DNA of 64,000 bases from Maribacter huludaoensis (lineage in GTDB: Bacteria; Bacteroidota; Bacteroidia; Flavobacteriales; Flavobacteriaceae), in the NCBI RefSeq assembly GCF_029350945.1, contig NZ_JARKMS010000002.1, positions 218,145 through 282,144 of the forward strand. Direction: 5' to 3'. Shown here piece after piece: positions 46,803 through 55,245 of the stretch. The translations under genes were made by a program, and so were the position numbers. Each line of letters opens with the position of its first letter. Position 1 is the stretch's first letter. Below the pieces are notes generated by a model. The model did no database searches, was not told the origin of the DNA, and saw only the letters and a program-made list of their open reading frames with translations.

Positions 46803-49100
46803 CTATTTCTTTACCAACCTTACCTTTACCGACTTACTGATCGGTGTTTTACTACGATCTGCAAAATGATTGAAAGGTACCAAAACATTGGTCTCCGGAA
46901 AATAAGAAGCCAGATTTCCCGATGGAATATTATATGGAACGATCTTAAAATTATGGGCGGTTCTTACAATGTCATCATAAGTGCTGGTAATGTCAACTAC
47001 ATCTAACTTGTTAAGACCAACAGCTTTCATGTCATCTATATTCATGAAGATGACCCGTCTTGCGTTATAAACGCCTCTGTAACGGTCGTCTAAACCATAA
47101 ATAGTTGTGTTGAACTGATCGTGAGAACGTATGGTCATAAGCATATATTCATCTTTTGCCAAAGTGTGTTCAGGTAGTTTGTTAATTGTAAATTGTGCTT
47201 TACCATTGGGCAACATGCTAAAATCCAATTCGCGAACATTATTTGGCAAGTAATAGCCTGCGCCTTTTGAACGTTCTTCGGTATCATTAAAACCTTTTGC
47301 AACTTGGTCGATTCTTTTTCTGATCAATTCATAATCTTCACCTAAAGATTTCCAGTTCATAGGATGTTCTTCGCCAAATAAGGAATGCCCTAGATTGGCA
47401 ATAATTTCCGGTTCGCTCATGATGGCCTCCGAGGCTGGTTTTAAAATCCCTCTTGATTGTTTTACCCTTCCCATACTATTTTCAACCGTAAAATGACGGG
47501 GCTTGCCATTTTTCAAATCTTTTTCAGACCTTCCAATAGTCGGTAAGATCAAAGCGGTTTTTCCGGTGATTAAATGTGTACGGTTTAACTTGGTACTGAT
47601 CTGTACCGTTAAATCGCAATTTTGAATTCCCTTTGCGGTATATTCTGTATCAGATGCCGCCATTAAAAAATTGCCGCCCAAGCACATAAATACTTTGGCG
47701 TTACCTTCATACATTGCTTTTAATGTACCTACGACATCTACCCCTTCATGGTTGGGTGGTGTAAAACCTAGGTGTTCTTTAATACGGGTATTTAAACCCT
47801 CATCAACAAAGTGTTGAATGCCTACGCTACGATCCCCTTGTACATTACTATGCCCACGTACCGGACATGTACCTGCATTTGGTTTTCCAATGGCTCCTTT
47901 CAACAATAGAAGATTTATGAACTCTCTAATATTTTCTACGCCATTCTTGTGTTGGGTAAGACCCATTGCCCAACACACTATAATTTTAGATTTATTCGCC
48001 AATAATGTAACCGTGTCGTTTATTTTTTCTTCGGATACGCCAGTTTGCGCCAATAGGTCTTCCGCATTGTAATTTTTTAAATCAGAAATCAAGGACTCAT
48101 AACCATCTGTATATTTTTCAATAAAAGCGTGGTCAAAAACTGTATTTCCTTTTTCTTCAAAGGCAACTAATTTCTTTAAAATTAACTTTACCAGAGGTAT
48201 ATCTTGGTTAATGTTGACCGCCAAATGAATATCTGCCATGTCCTCACCACCACCGATCCATCCGCCAATATGTTGTGGATTCTTAAAATTCACCAATCCT
48301 GATTCTTCTAACGGATTTATACTAATGACCTTACCACCGTTCTGCTTACATTTTTCTAATGCGGATAACATTCTAGGGTGATTGGTGCCTGGGTTTTGCC
48401 CGGCTATTAATATGACTTCTGCTTCGTATAAATCCTCTAATGTTGTAGATCCCTTGCCTATGCCTAAGGTTTCTCCCAAGGCAACACCACTACTCTCATG
48501 GCACATATTAGAGCAATCCGGAAGGTTGTTGGTGCCTAATGCACGTGCAAACATGCCATATAAAAAGGCAGCTTCATTACTGGATCTACCAGAAGTGTAA
48601 AAGATAGCCTCGTCCGGATTGTTCAACATTTTTAATTCAGCTGAGATTAAATCAAACGCGTCCTGCCAAGAAATTGGTTCGTAATGAACGTTGCCTGGTC
48701 TTAATACCATAGGTTCAATTAAGCGCCCAAATTTGTTGAGTTCATAATCGGTAAGTTGTGAAAGTTCTTCTACAGAATTATTTTTGAAAAAATCTGCACC
48801 AATATGTTGTGTGGTAGCTTCATCACCTAAGGCCTTGGCTCCATTTTCGCAGTACTCAGCTACAGGTGATGGGTGTTCGGGATCGGGCCATGCACAACTT
48901 GGGCAATCAAAACCGTCTTTTTGGTTCATGCTCAGCAAGGTGCGCATTGATCGTAATACGCCCATTTCTTTGAACGTATGTTTTAGGGCTTCACGTACGC
49001 CTAAATAACCTGCTGCATGAGTTACAGGTTCTTTTACTTCAATATCAAGAAATTCCTCAGACCCTCTAAAAGAGACGTTACGTTCGTTTTTTGCGTTCAT
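46803..49100 (-). CDS. FdhF/YdeP-family molybdopterin oxidoreductase
   Basis: This 765-residue molybdenum cofactor enzyme of the formate-dehydrogenase-H-like FdhF/YdeP family has a CPSCAW pair (Cys66, Cys69) and a further Cys84 near the N-terminus, in place of a complete 4Fe-4S motif. The molybdopterin domains contain FYTSGRSSNEAAFLYG and CPVRGHSNVQGDRSVG, and a C-terminal MGD-binding barrel starts at about 640 (YMLMTIRSHDQFNTT). No signal peptide is seen, so it is cytoplasmic. YdeP-type proteins have no established substrate; acid-resistance and formate roles have been suggested. No fdh partner subunits are nearby, but a small conserved gene precedes it on the same strand. Confidence 0.92.
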   Translation of the reverse strand: MNAKNERNVSFRGSEEFLDIEVKEPVTHAAGYLGVREALKHTFKEMGVLRSMRTLLSMNQKDGFDCPSCAWPDPEHPSPVAEYCENGAKALGDEATTQHIGADFFKNNSVEELSQLTDYELNKFGRLIEPMVLRPGNVHYEPISWQDAFDLISAELKMLNNPDEAIFYTSGRSSNEAAFLYGMFARALGTNNLPDCSNMCHESSGVALGETLGIGKGSTTLEDLYEAEVILIAGQNPGTNHPRMLSALEKCKQNGGKVISINPLEESGLVNFKNPQHIGGWIGGGEDMADIHLAVNINQDIPLVKLILKKLVAFEEKGNTVFDHAFIEKYTDGYESLISDLKNYNAEDLLAQTGVSEEKINDTVTLLANKSKIIVCWAMGLTQHKNGVENIREFINLLLLKGAIGKPNAGTCPVRGHSNVQGDRSVGIQHFVDEGLNTRIKEHLGFTPPNHEGVDVVGTLKAMYEGNAKVFMCLGGNFLMAASDTEYTAKGIQNCDLTVQISTKLNRTHLITGKTALILPTIGRSEKDLKNGKPRHFTVENSMGRVKQSRGILKPASEAIMSEPEIIANLGHSLFGEEHPMNWKSLGEDYELIRKRIDQVAKGFNDTEERSKGAGYYLPNNVRELDFSMLPNGKAQFTINKLPEHTLAKDEYMLMTIRSHDQFNTTIYGLDDRYRGVYNARRVIFMNIDDMKAVGLNKLDVVDITSTYDDIVRTAHNFKIVPYNIPSGNLASYFPETNVLVPFNHFADRSKTPISKSVKVRLVKK

Positions 49101-49182
49101 GCAATAAACTTAAGAAATGTAATAGTAACGTTTGTAATCATTTCAATTAAAACTGTAACCCAAATGATTAAAATAGGGGATT

Positions 49183-49548
49183 TTAACTCAACTTAGGGTT
49201 GGGGTAATTGTCAGATTGGTCTTCTATAGTATTGTCCAAGCAAGTAAAATCTTTTTCCAACAACAGGTAAAGGTTATTGCCGGCTGTAGTTTTCAAGGTA
49301 TGGTCAAAAGTTATGATGTCATTGGTAAACCAGGATCTGCCATTGGCCTCTGGCATAAAAAGGGTAATTCTATTGTTTTCAAAATTGATATGTAATTGCT
49401 CAATATCGCTCTTTAATACTACACCATAGTTAAATTTTGTAGTTCCAAAATTTGTACTGTCGTAAATTTCTCCATTTTCCGATAATGTTTTCACTTCAGA
49501 TTGGGTTAATCTAAACCGTACAGAATCACCTTTTATTCTAATTTTCAT
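49183..49548 (-). CDS. Small conserved protein of unknown function upstream of the molybdoenzyme gene
   Basis: This 121-residue soluble protein begins KIRIKGDSVRFRLTQSEV and has alternating short beta strands (INFENNRITLFMPEANG). There is no signal peptide or recognised catalytic motif. It lies 82 bp upstream of the FdhF/YdeP-type gene on the same strand, an arrangement that suggests co-expression. I recall similar small proteins in Bacteroidota but cannot name a function. Codon use and composition look like a genuine gene. Confidence 0.7.
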   Translation of the reverse strand: MKIRIKGDSVRFRLTQSEVKTLSENGEIYDSTNFGTTKFNYGVVLKSDIEQLHINFENNRITLFMPEANGRSWFTNDIITFDHTLKTTAGNNLYLLLEKDFTCLDNTIEDQSDNYPNPKLS

Positions 49549-49615
49549 AACTATAGATTCAGTTCACAACAAAAATAGCGCATCTGACAACAAAATATGG
49601 GCGATTGACATCAAT

Positions 49616-49736
49616 TTGTTTCCAATATTTAACCTTACCTATATATTTACAATGTAATTAAAAACGAATTAAATTTTTTCATTTTCATATAGTGTTCTCG
49701 TAAAAGAGTCCGGTCTGATAAGATCGGACTCTTTTT
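49616..49736 (+). ncRNA. Candidate small RNA with promoter and strong terminator
   Basis: TTG at 49616-49618, a 23-nt spacer and TATATTTA at 49642-49649 approximate a Bacteroidota promoter on the + strand. A 14-bp perfect stem-loop with a T-run ends the unit at 49736. The RNA of about 80 nt would start near 49656 and contains no ORF. Both flanking genes are on the minus strand, so the hairpin is not the terminator of a + strand gene. Confidence 0.35.
49703..49736 (+). terminator. Strong intergenic terminator hairpin
   Basis: Fourteen contiguous pairs (AAAGAGTCCGGTCT with AGATCGGACTCTTT, one G-U) close a GATA loop and are followed by TTT on the + strand; the opposite strand also has a U-run. 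Confidence 0.9.
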
Positions 49737-49760
49737 AGTTTTAGTCTGTTTTGAGCATAA

Positions 49761-49791
49761 AAAAACCCATTAAATCAATATCTAATGGGTT
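49761..49791 (-). terminator. Terminator of the nucleotidyltransferase gene
   Basis: AACCCATTA and TAATGGGTT form a 9-bp stem with a 10-nt loop. On the minus strand it is followed by a long U-run and lies 21-51 bp beyond the stop codon of the minus-strand nucleotidyltransferase gene. Confidence 0.85.
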
Positions 49792-49811
49792 CTTGTATTT
49801 GATGAAAAGGC

Positions 49812-50690
49812 TTATTTCCAAATAGGCGCAGGGTACTTTCCAGAATCGGATTTTTCCTTTAAACTGTTCATTGCTTTTTCCTTATCACTGGCATATGTTA
49901 CACCAAACCAATCTCCACCAGAAGGTATACATTTAACCTCAATTTCGTTGGCCTGTAACATTTCTTGTATCATTAAAGGAATGTATAGTTCGCTGTTGGC
50001 GATACGGTCATCATCTTTTAAGAATATTCTAAATTCAGATTCAATTTTATCAAAGATAGATGGTCTACAGACCCAAAAGTTCATACTTGCCTGTTCATCA
50101 CCTGTAAATTCTAAATTAGTATCCTCATCAATAATCTTATCTTCCTGTTGTACCAGTTTCAATCGCTCTTGTACAGATACAAGGTTATCTCCATTTACTT
50201 CACAAACACCTCTAGATACAGAACCATGCTCAGATAAAGTGTCTTTAAGGGTATAGCCTAAAAGTGCATAGGCATTGTTATCGGATTTCATGAAATCCGC
50301 CGCTTTTTTGTAGGCAGATTGACCATAAAAATCATCTGCGTTGATCACTACAAACGGTCCGTTGATCACATTTCTTGCCGTCCAAACTGCATGAGCGGTA
50401 CCCCAAGGTTTTTTACGTTCACCTGTAAAAGTAACTCCGTCAGGTAAATCTGTAAGTTCTTGAGCAAGAACGTTCAATTGAATATTGCTAGGAATTCTTT
50501 TTGAAAGATGTTCCTCCAAAAAAGAAACATTTTCTTTTTTGGTAATAACTACTATCTGTTCAAAGTTATTCTGAATTGCATCATATATGGCAAATTCCAT
50601 CAAAAACTCACCATTAGGACCTAAATCATCAAACTGCTTTAATTTTCCATATCTACTACCGCTACCGGCAGCCATTAATAGTAATGTCAT
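49812..50690 (-). CDS. Sugar-phosphate nucleotidyltransferase (NTP-transferase domain)
   Basis: This 292-residue GT-A-like nucleotidyltransferase has the signature LLMAAGSGSRYGKLKQF near the N-terminus and a metal-binding NADDFYG strand near residue 115. Family members activate sugar-1-phosphates with UTP, dTTP or CTP; GVTYASDKEKAM at the C-terminus resembles the UTP-glucose-1-phosphate type, but the substrate is uncertain. It is monocistronic, with a TATTTTTG -7 box just upstream and a terminator downstream. It may supply a nucleotide sugar for cell-envelope glycans. Confidence 0.85.
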   Translation of the reverse strand: MTLLLMAAGSGSRYGKLKQFDDLGPNGEFLMEFAIYDAIQNNFEQIVVITKKENVSFLEEHLSKRIPSNIQLNVLAQELTDLPDGVTFTGERKKPWGTAHAVWTARNVINGPFVVINADDFYGQSAYKKAADFMKSDNNAYALLGYTLKDTLSEHGSVSRGVCEVNGDNLVSVQERLKLVQQEDKIIDEDTNLEFTGDEQASMNFWVCRPSIFDKIESEFRIFLKDDDRIANSELYIPLMIQEMLQANEIEVKCIPSGGDWFGVTYASDKEKAMNSLKEKSDSGKYPAPIWK

Positions 50691-50710
50691 AATTTTCTGT
50701 ATTTACGGGG

Positions 50711-50718
50711 CAAAAATA
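50711..50718 (-). promoter_or_regulatory. -7 element of the nucleotidyltransferase promoter
   Basis: The minus strand reads TATTTTTG, matching TAnnTTTG, 20 bp before the ATG. No clear TTG is at -33. Confidence 0.45.
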
Positions 50719-50833
50719 ACGAATGTGATTAAAATTTATAGAGATTAATTAATGTAACCGCTATAAACTTGATGATTAGTTAATATGAATGGGTAAGTTT
50801 TTATAAATTCAAAGTCATAAACTTCATAAACAA

Positions 50834-52186
50834 ATGGCATCAAGAAGAAATTTTATTAAAAATACATCACTGGCTGGTTTAGGGCTTATGGCAGTACCTA
50901 GTTTTGCCCGTAAAAATTTTAGCCTTGAGGATAAATTGAATGTTGGGCTAATAGGTGTAGGGCTAAGAGGGATCAATCATTTGCAAAATTTATTACTTAG
51001 AAATGATATAAACGTAACGGCTATTTGTGATATAGATGAAAATAGGATTGCCATTGCCAAAAAGTATATTGCAGATGCAAATGGTAAAGAACCTAAGGTT
51101 TTTGGTTCAAATGATCTGGACTATAAGAACCTGTTGGCCCTAACGGATGTTGATGCGGTAATCATTGCGACCCCGTGGTTATGGCACACCAGAATGACTG
51201 TGGATGCCATGGAAGCGGGAAAGTACGCAGGCGTGGAAGTTTCTGCGTCTAATACTTTGGAAGAGTGTTGGGATCTGGTGAATACGCATGAACGTACCGG
51301 TACCCATATGATGATTCTTGAGAACGTAAATTATAGGCGAGATGTATTGGCCGTTCTAAATATGGTAAAGCAAAATGTATTTGGTGAAATGGTTCATTAT
51401 AGATGCGGATATCAGCATGATTTGCGTCATGTAAAGTTCAATGATGGTAAAACGGCCTATGGTAAAGGTGTTGAATTTGGTGAAAAGGGTATTTCTGAAT
51501 CTAAATGGCGAACGGAGCATTCTGTAAAGAGAAATGCCGATGTTTACCCAACACATGGCTTGGGGCCGGTTGCTGTAATGGCAGATGTCAATAGAGGTAA
51601 TAGATTTGTATCTATGACTTCACATGCCACGAAAGGTATTGGCTTGCATAATTATATTGTTGACCAGGGAGGAACACAACACCCAAATGCAAAAATTAAA
51701 TTTAAACAAGGTGATGTTATCACCACTACCATTAACACGGCCAACGGTGAAACCATAATCATTACCCATGACTGTAATTTACCAAGACCGTATTCTTTAG
51801 GTTTTAGGGTGCAAGGTGCAAACGGCCTTTGGGAGGTTGACGGAAGCCGTATTTATGTGGAAGGCAAGTCTGAACCACATCAATGGGATGATGCAAAACC
51901 ATGGTTAGAACAATATGATCATCCACTTTGGGAGAAGTATGGGGAGTATGCCTTAAATGCAGGTCATGGCGGTATGGATTTTTTTGTGCTAAATTCTTTT
52001 GTAGAATCCGCTAAACAGAACATTGCACCACCATTAGATGCGTACGATGCCGCGGCATGGAGTGCTGTTACACCACTCTCGGAAGTTTCGATCGCCAATA
52101 ATGGCGAACCCCAGGATTTCCCTGATTTTACTAGAGGACTTTGGATAAAAAGGAAGCCATATCACTGGATGAAAGAAACGTACTAA
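50834..52186 (+). CDS. Tat-exported Gfo/Idh/MocA-family protein (GH109-like)
   Basis: This 450-residue protein has a Tat signal (SRRNFIKNTS, Arg4-Arg5) followed by the NAD-binding loop GLIGVGLRG at 38-46 and the Gfo/Idh/MocA C-terminal domain. Features typical of the GH109 (NAD-dependent alpha-N-acetylgalactosaminidase) branch are ENVNYRRD, AGHGGMDFFVLNSFVES and DFTRGLW near the C-terminus. Tat export would carry the folded, cofactor-loaded enzyme to the periplasm. The substrate here is not proven; related proteins act on other glycosides or have oxidoreductase activity. It is convergent with the AEC permease gene, with 2 bp between stop codons. Confidence 0.88.
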   Translation: MASRRNFIKNTSLAGLGLMAVPSFARKNFSLEDKLNVGLIGVGLRGINHLQNLLLRNDINVTAICDIDENRIAIAKKYIADANGKEPKVFGSNDLDYKNLLALTDVDAVIIATPWLWHTRMTVDAMEAGKYAGVEVSASNTLEECWDLVNTHERTGTHMMILENVNYRRDVLAVLNMVKQNVFGEMVHYRCGYQHDLRHVKFNDGKTAYGKGVEFGEKGISESKWRTEHSVKRNADVYPTHGLGPVAVMADVNRGNRFVSMTSHATKGIGLHNYIVDQGGTQHPNAKIKFKQGDVITTTINTANGETIIITHDCNLPRPYSLGFRVQGANGLWEVDGSRIYVEGKSEPHQWDDAKPWLEQYDHPLWEKYGEYALNAGHGGMDFFVLNSFVESAKQNIAPPLDAYDAAAWSAVTPLSEVSIANNGEPQDFPDFTRGLWIKRKPYHWMKETY

Positions 52187-52188
52187 AT

Positions 52189-53376
52189 CTAACTTGCCTT
52201 AGCTTCGTTAAAGGTCTTCTTATCATCAAATTCGCCCTTTGTAATCGTCATTTTTGATTTCTTTTTTGATAATCTGCGAGCTATTTTACGTTCTCTATCA
52301 GCTCTGAAACTGGTAGCTTTAAAAATATCCGGAGCAAAAGAGATCGCTAAAACAATGGCGCCCAATCCAAGTAGGGTAATAGGGTTTATAAAATGCTCGC
52401 TAAATGAAAATATACCTATGATCAAAAGCGTTGAATAGGGTAGGGAGCAGGCCAATATGTTCAATCCGAAGTTAACATCAAATGTTGGGTTTGGCTGTTC
52501 GTCTTTCTCTTCCATAGACTGTATGGCACTCATATGAGCAAATGGCCAAAAGCTACAGGCACTTTGTGGAAATACTACTAATAATAATATCATAGCCGGC
52601 GTCATAGCTGGTATGGCATAAGCAAAAATGCCGCTGAGTAAAAATGCTAGACCCATTCTACGGAAAAGCATAGAGATGATCAATTTAAACTCTCCTTTGT
52701 TAATTCTTACCGCCATACCAATGAATAACAGTACTAGCGGAGTCATCAAATCTTTAATACTTAGCGCTGTATTTTGAAAAAATGCTGGTAATGACGATAA
52801 ATCTAACCCAAAACCTAGCATTAACAACCCTACTACGATTACTATGTTTATAGGTTCATTGATCAAGGATATGAAAAGACCTTTTAGCTTGGCAGAAGAT
52901 GATTCATTTTTTTCAATTACAGCATTTTTACGATACCAATGCATGGCCAACATGTAAAGCAAAATCAAAACAAAAATTTTGTTTCCAATATCTGCAAGTG
53001 CGGCCAAAGCCAAGGTGTCGTCACCTAAATAAGCTACGATAAACGGAAAACAGGAAAGACCGGGTGCAGTAGATGGTAAAAGCATCATCAAGGTCCTTTT
53101 TTTACTTTTTTCCTCTTTATGTAAAGAGGCCGCCAAAAAATATTTTGTTGCCAATAACATAAGAAGATTGAATGTTAAGGCGGCTAATGGGAACACAAGC
53201 AAGGTTCCGTTAAGTTCTATTTTTAACAGGGCTACAAATATAGTAGCTGGTAGGGCTACGCTTAAAATAAGAACCTTAACACCTTTTAAATCTTGCTTTG
53301 CCACTTTCTTCTGTAGTAGTACGCCAAGACCTATTATGAGTATTAATTCTAGGGTTTTTTGTAGTGCAAAATTCAT
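52189..53376 (-). CDS. AEC-family (auxin efflux carrier-like) permease
   Basis: This 395-residue inner-membrane protein has about ten hydrophobic helices arranged as two repeats. FALQKTLELILIIGLGVLLQKK and LSVALPATIFVALLKIEL at the N-terminus are typical of AEC/MTR transporters. The C-terminal 35 residues are Lys-rich and cytoplasmic. Bacterial AEC proteins move organic acids and some amino acids (malate, malonate, lysine-type compounds), but the substrate cannot be read here. It is the last gene of the run receptor, lipoprotein, aminotransferase, permease; 119 bp separate it from the aminotransferase. Confidence 0.85.
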   Translation of the reverse strand: MNFALQKTLELILIIGLGVLLQKKVAKQDLKGVKVLILSVALPATIFVALLKIELNGTLLVFPLAALTFNLLMLLATKYFLAASLHKEEKSKKRTLMMLLPSTAPGLSCFPFIVAYLGDDTLALAALADIGNKIFVLILLYMLAMHWYRKNAVIEKNESSSAKLKGLFISLINEPINIVIVVGLLMLGFGLDLSSLPAFFQNTALSIKDLMTPLVLLFIGMAVRINKGEFKLIISMLFRRMGLAFLLSGIFAYAIPAMTPAMILLLVVFPQSACSFWPFAHMSAIQSMEEKDEQPNPTFDVNFGLNILACSLPYSTLLIIGIFSFSEHFINPITLLGLGAIVLAISFAPDIFKATSFRADRERKIARRLSKKKSKMTITKGEFDDKKTFNEAKAS

Positions 53377-53495
53377 CTTTTGAGTGTTTTGGTTTGAGGT
53401 GGATCTATAAACTATGAATAGTCCGTAGGAGTTGAATTCAGGATTTTTGTGTCAAGGCAATTATCCAATCTTCCAACTCCTGGACTAATTCAAAC

Positions 53496-54686
53496 TTAAA
53501 CTAGCACTTTTTCAAGGGCAGCTGTAAACAGCTTCATTTCGTCCATGGTACCCATGCTTACTCGGCACCAGTTTTTACCATAGATTTCAAAAGCTCTAAC
53601 GCCAACACCTTCGGCGGTCATTTTTTCTAAGAAAGGCTTACCGTCCATTTCTATTGGGAATATGATAAAACTTGTAGAAGACGGTACATACTCGAAACCT
53701 AATCTATCAAGATTTTCATACACATATTCCCTACATTCCTTATTCAGTTTTCTAGACTTATTCTTGAATTCAATATCTTCCATACTTGCCATTGCCGCAT
53801 ATACGGATGGAAGCGATATACCCATACCGCCACGCGTAATTTTTTGGATAATGTCCAAGGTTTCCGGTTGGGCAACTACATAACCTACACGTAGACCTGC
53901 CATACCTTGGATTTTAGAAAATGTACGGGCTATAATAACATTTTTACCTTCGTTGATAAGCGATACCATACTCTTTTTTGCTGCATCGTCCAAAAAGCCC
54001 AAATACGCTTCGTCAACAAATATTGGAGTCTTTTCAGATACACGTGAGCAGAAATCTATTAGTTCTGCATGGTCTGTCATACTACCCGTTGGGTTATTGG
54101 GGTTACAGATATAAACCAATTTTGTGTCTTCATCTATTGCCGCTTCCATTGCCGCTAAATCATGAGACCAATCTTTTTTTAGTGGAACTGGTTTCCACGT
54201 AGCGCCAGTTGCCTGTGCCACTTTAATCAAAGACATGTATGCTGGGTCTGCAGAAACAATGTTTCCTCCATTTTGGAAAAATACCATAGCGGTTTTTTCC
54301 AATAGATCTGAGGAACCTGGACCCATCATAATATTCTCTTGTTTTACACCTTCTTCTACGGCTATCTTATCCATAAGCTGGTAGAGCTCTTTCCAAGCAT
54401 ATCGGTTTCCTTTTGGTGCATATTTTTGCATGGCGGAAACGGCCATTGGCGAAGGTCCGTATGGATTTTCATTTGCATTCAGTTTTGCTGCAAGTTCCAA
54501 TGGTTGTGATGGTGCGTATGGTAAGTACTCTTTAAAAAACGGAGTGTAAGGTATGTTGCCTTTTGCATCTAACGCAATAGGTTGTGATGGGAAAGCACCA
54601 TAGGTCAAATAGGGTGCCGCCATTACACCTGCGGCGGTAAGAACCCCTTTTTTAAGCCAATCTCTTCTGTTTACATTTGTTTTCAT
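53496..54686 (-). CDS. Tat-exported PLP-dependent aminotransferase (HisC-like, fold type I)
   Basis: This 396-residue class I/II aminotransferase has a Tat signal (NRRDWLKKG) and a hydrophobic stretch ending near residue 31. The PLP lysine is Lys258 in ARTFSKIQGMAGLRVGY, the pyridine-N aspartate is Asp225 in IFVDEAY, and CNPNNPTG at 194-201 is the HisC-type motif. It resembles histidinol-phosphate aminotransferases but lies far from his genes and is predicted to leave the cytoplasm with PLP already bound. A periplasmic transamination of an imported amino-acid-like compound is the likely role (inference). It is 27 bp downstream of the lipoprotein gene and co-directional with it. Confidence 0.9.
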   Translation of the reverse strand: MKTNVNRRDWLKKGVLTAAGVMAAPYLTYGAFPSQPIALDAKGNIPYTPFFKEYLPYAPSQPLELAAKLNANENPYGPSPMAVSAMQKYAPKGNRYAWKELYQLMDKIAVEEGVKQENIMMGPGSSDLLEKTAMVFFQNGGNIVSADPAYMSLIKVAQATGATWKPVPLKKDWSHDLAAMEAAIDEDTKLVYICNPNNPTGSMTDHAELIDFCSRVSEKTPIFVDEAYLGFLDDAAKKSMVSLINEGKNVIIARTFSKIQGMAGLRVGYVVAQPETLDIIQKITRGGMGISLPSVYAAMASMEDIEFKNKSRKLNKECREYVYENLDRLGFEYVPSSTSFIIFPIEMDGKPFLEKMTAEGVGVRAFEIYGKNWCRVSMGTMDEMKLFTAALEKVLV

Positions 54687-54713
54687 AATGTGCTATGTTT
54701 AAGTTAAAAGTTT

Positions 54714-55217
54714 CTAGTTTGTTTCAACAGGAACGGCATTTGCGCCAATATTTCCTTCTGCTACCACAGTACTGTCTTCCGGACTTAAAGAAATGCTTAC
54801 GTGAGCATCCAATGAATCTATTGTATCGTAGAACGAAGAGTCTGCAATAAGAAAAAACTTGTTTGCGGCCAACTCTCCGGTAGATCCGTCTACGTCATCC
54901 AGTGAAATGGATACTGTACTACCCATGCCAACGGCACCATCAATTATAACGGCCGGGTGTAGCGTATCTTCAATAGTGTTGTAAAGTGATATTTGTACCA
55001 AGGTCTGGTCCAGGTCAGTTTTCCAAAAAACGATCCTCCCGTAGACATTGGAACCCATTGGGTCAGTTGAATCTATGGTATATGCAGTGTAGGTGTCCAA
55101 AGTGCCACCACCTTCGGCTACCTCTTGAGCTGAATCTAATCGCTCTAGATCACATGAACCGAATGTTATTAAGATTACAGTTAGTACACTTAACTTTTTT
55201 ATATATGTCTTTATCAT
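54714..55217 (-). CDS. Small lipoprotein downstream of the TonB receptor
   Basis: This 167-residue lipoprotein has a clear leader and lipobox (LITFGSC, Cys22). The mature part is acidic, Asp/Thr/Ser-rich and beta-prone (YGRIVFWKTDLDQTLVQISL), similar to small CHRD-like or calcium-binding domains, but I cannot assign a family. It lies 28 bp after the receptor and 27 bp before the aminotransferase, so it probably belongs to the operon and may be the receptor's surface or periplasmic partner. Confidence 0.75.
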   Translation of the reverse strand: MIKTYIKKLSVLTVILITFGSCDLERLDSAQEVAEGGGTLDTYTAYTIDSTDPMGSNVYGRIVFWKTDLDQTLVQISLYNTIEDTLHPAVIIDGAVGMGSTVSISLDDVDGSTGELAANKFFLIADSSFYDTIDSLDAHVSISLSPEDSTVVAEGNIGANAVPVETN

Positions 55218-55245
55218 TTTCTTAATTTTTAATATTAAACATCAA

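Noticed and set aside
53496-54686. Calling the aminotransferase hisC of histidine biosynthesis
   Set aside because: It has a Tat signal and no his neighbours, and sits with transport genes; the HisC-like motifs show fold and subclass only.
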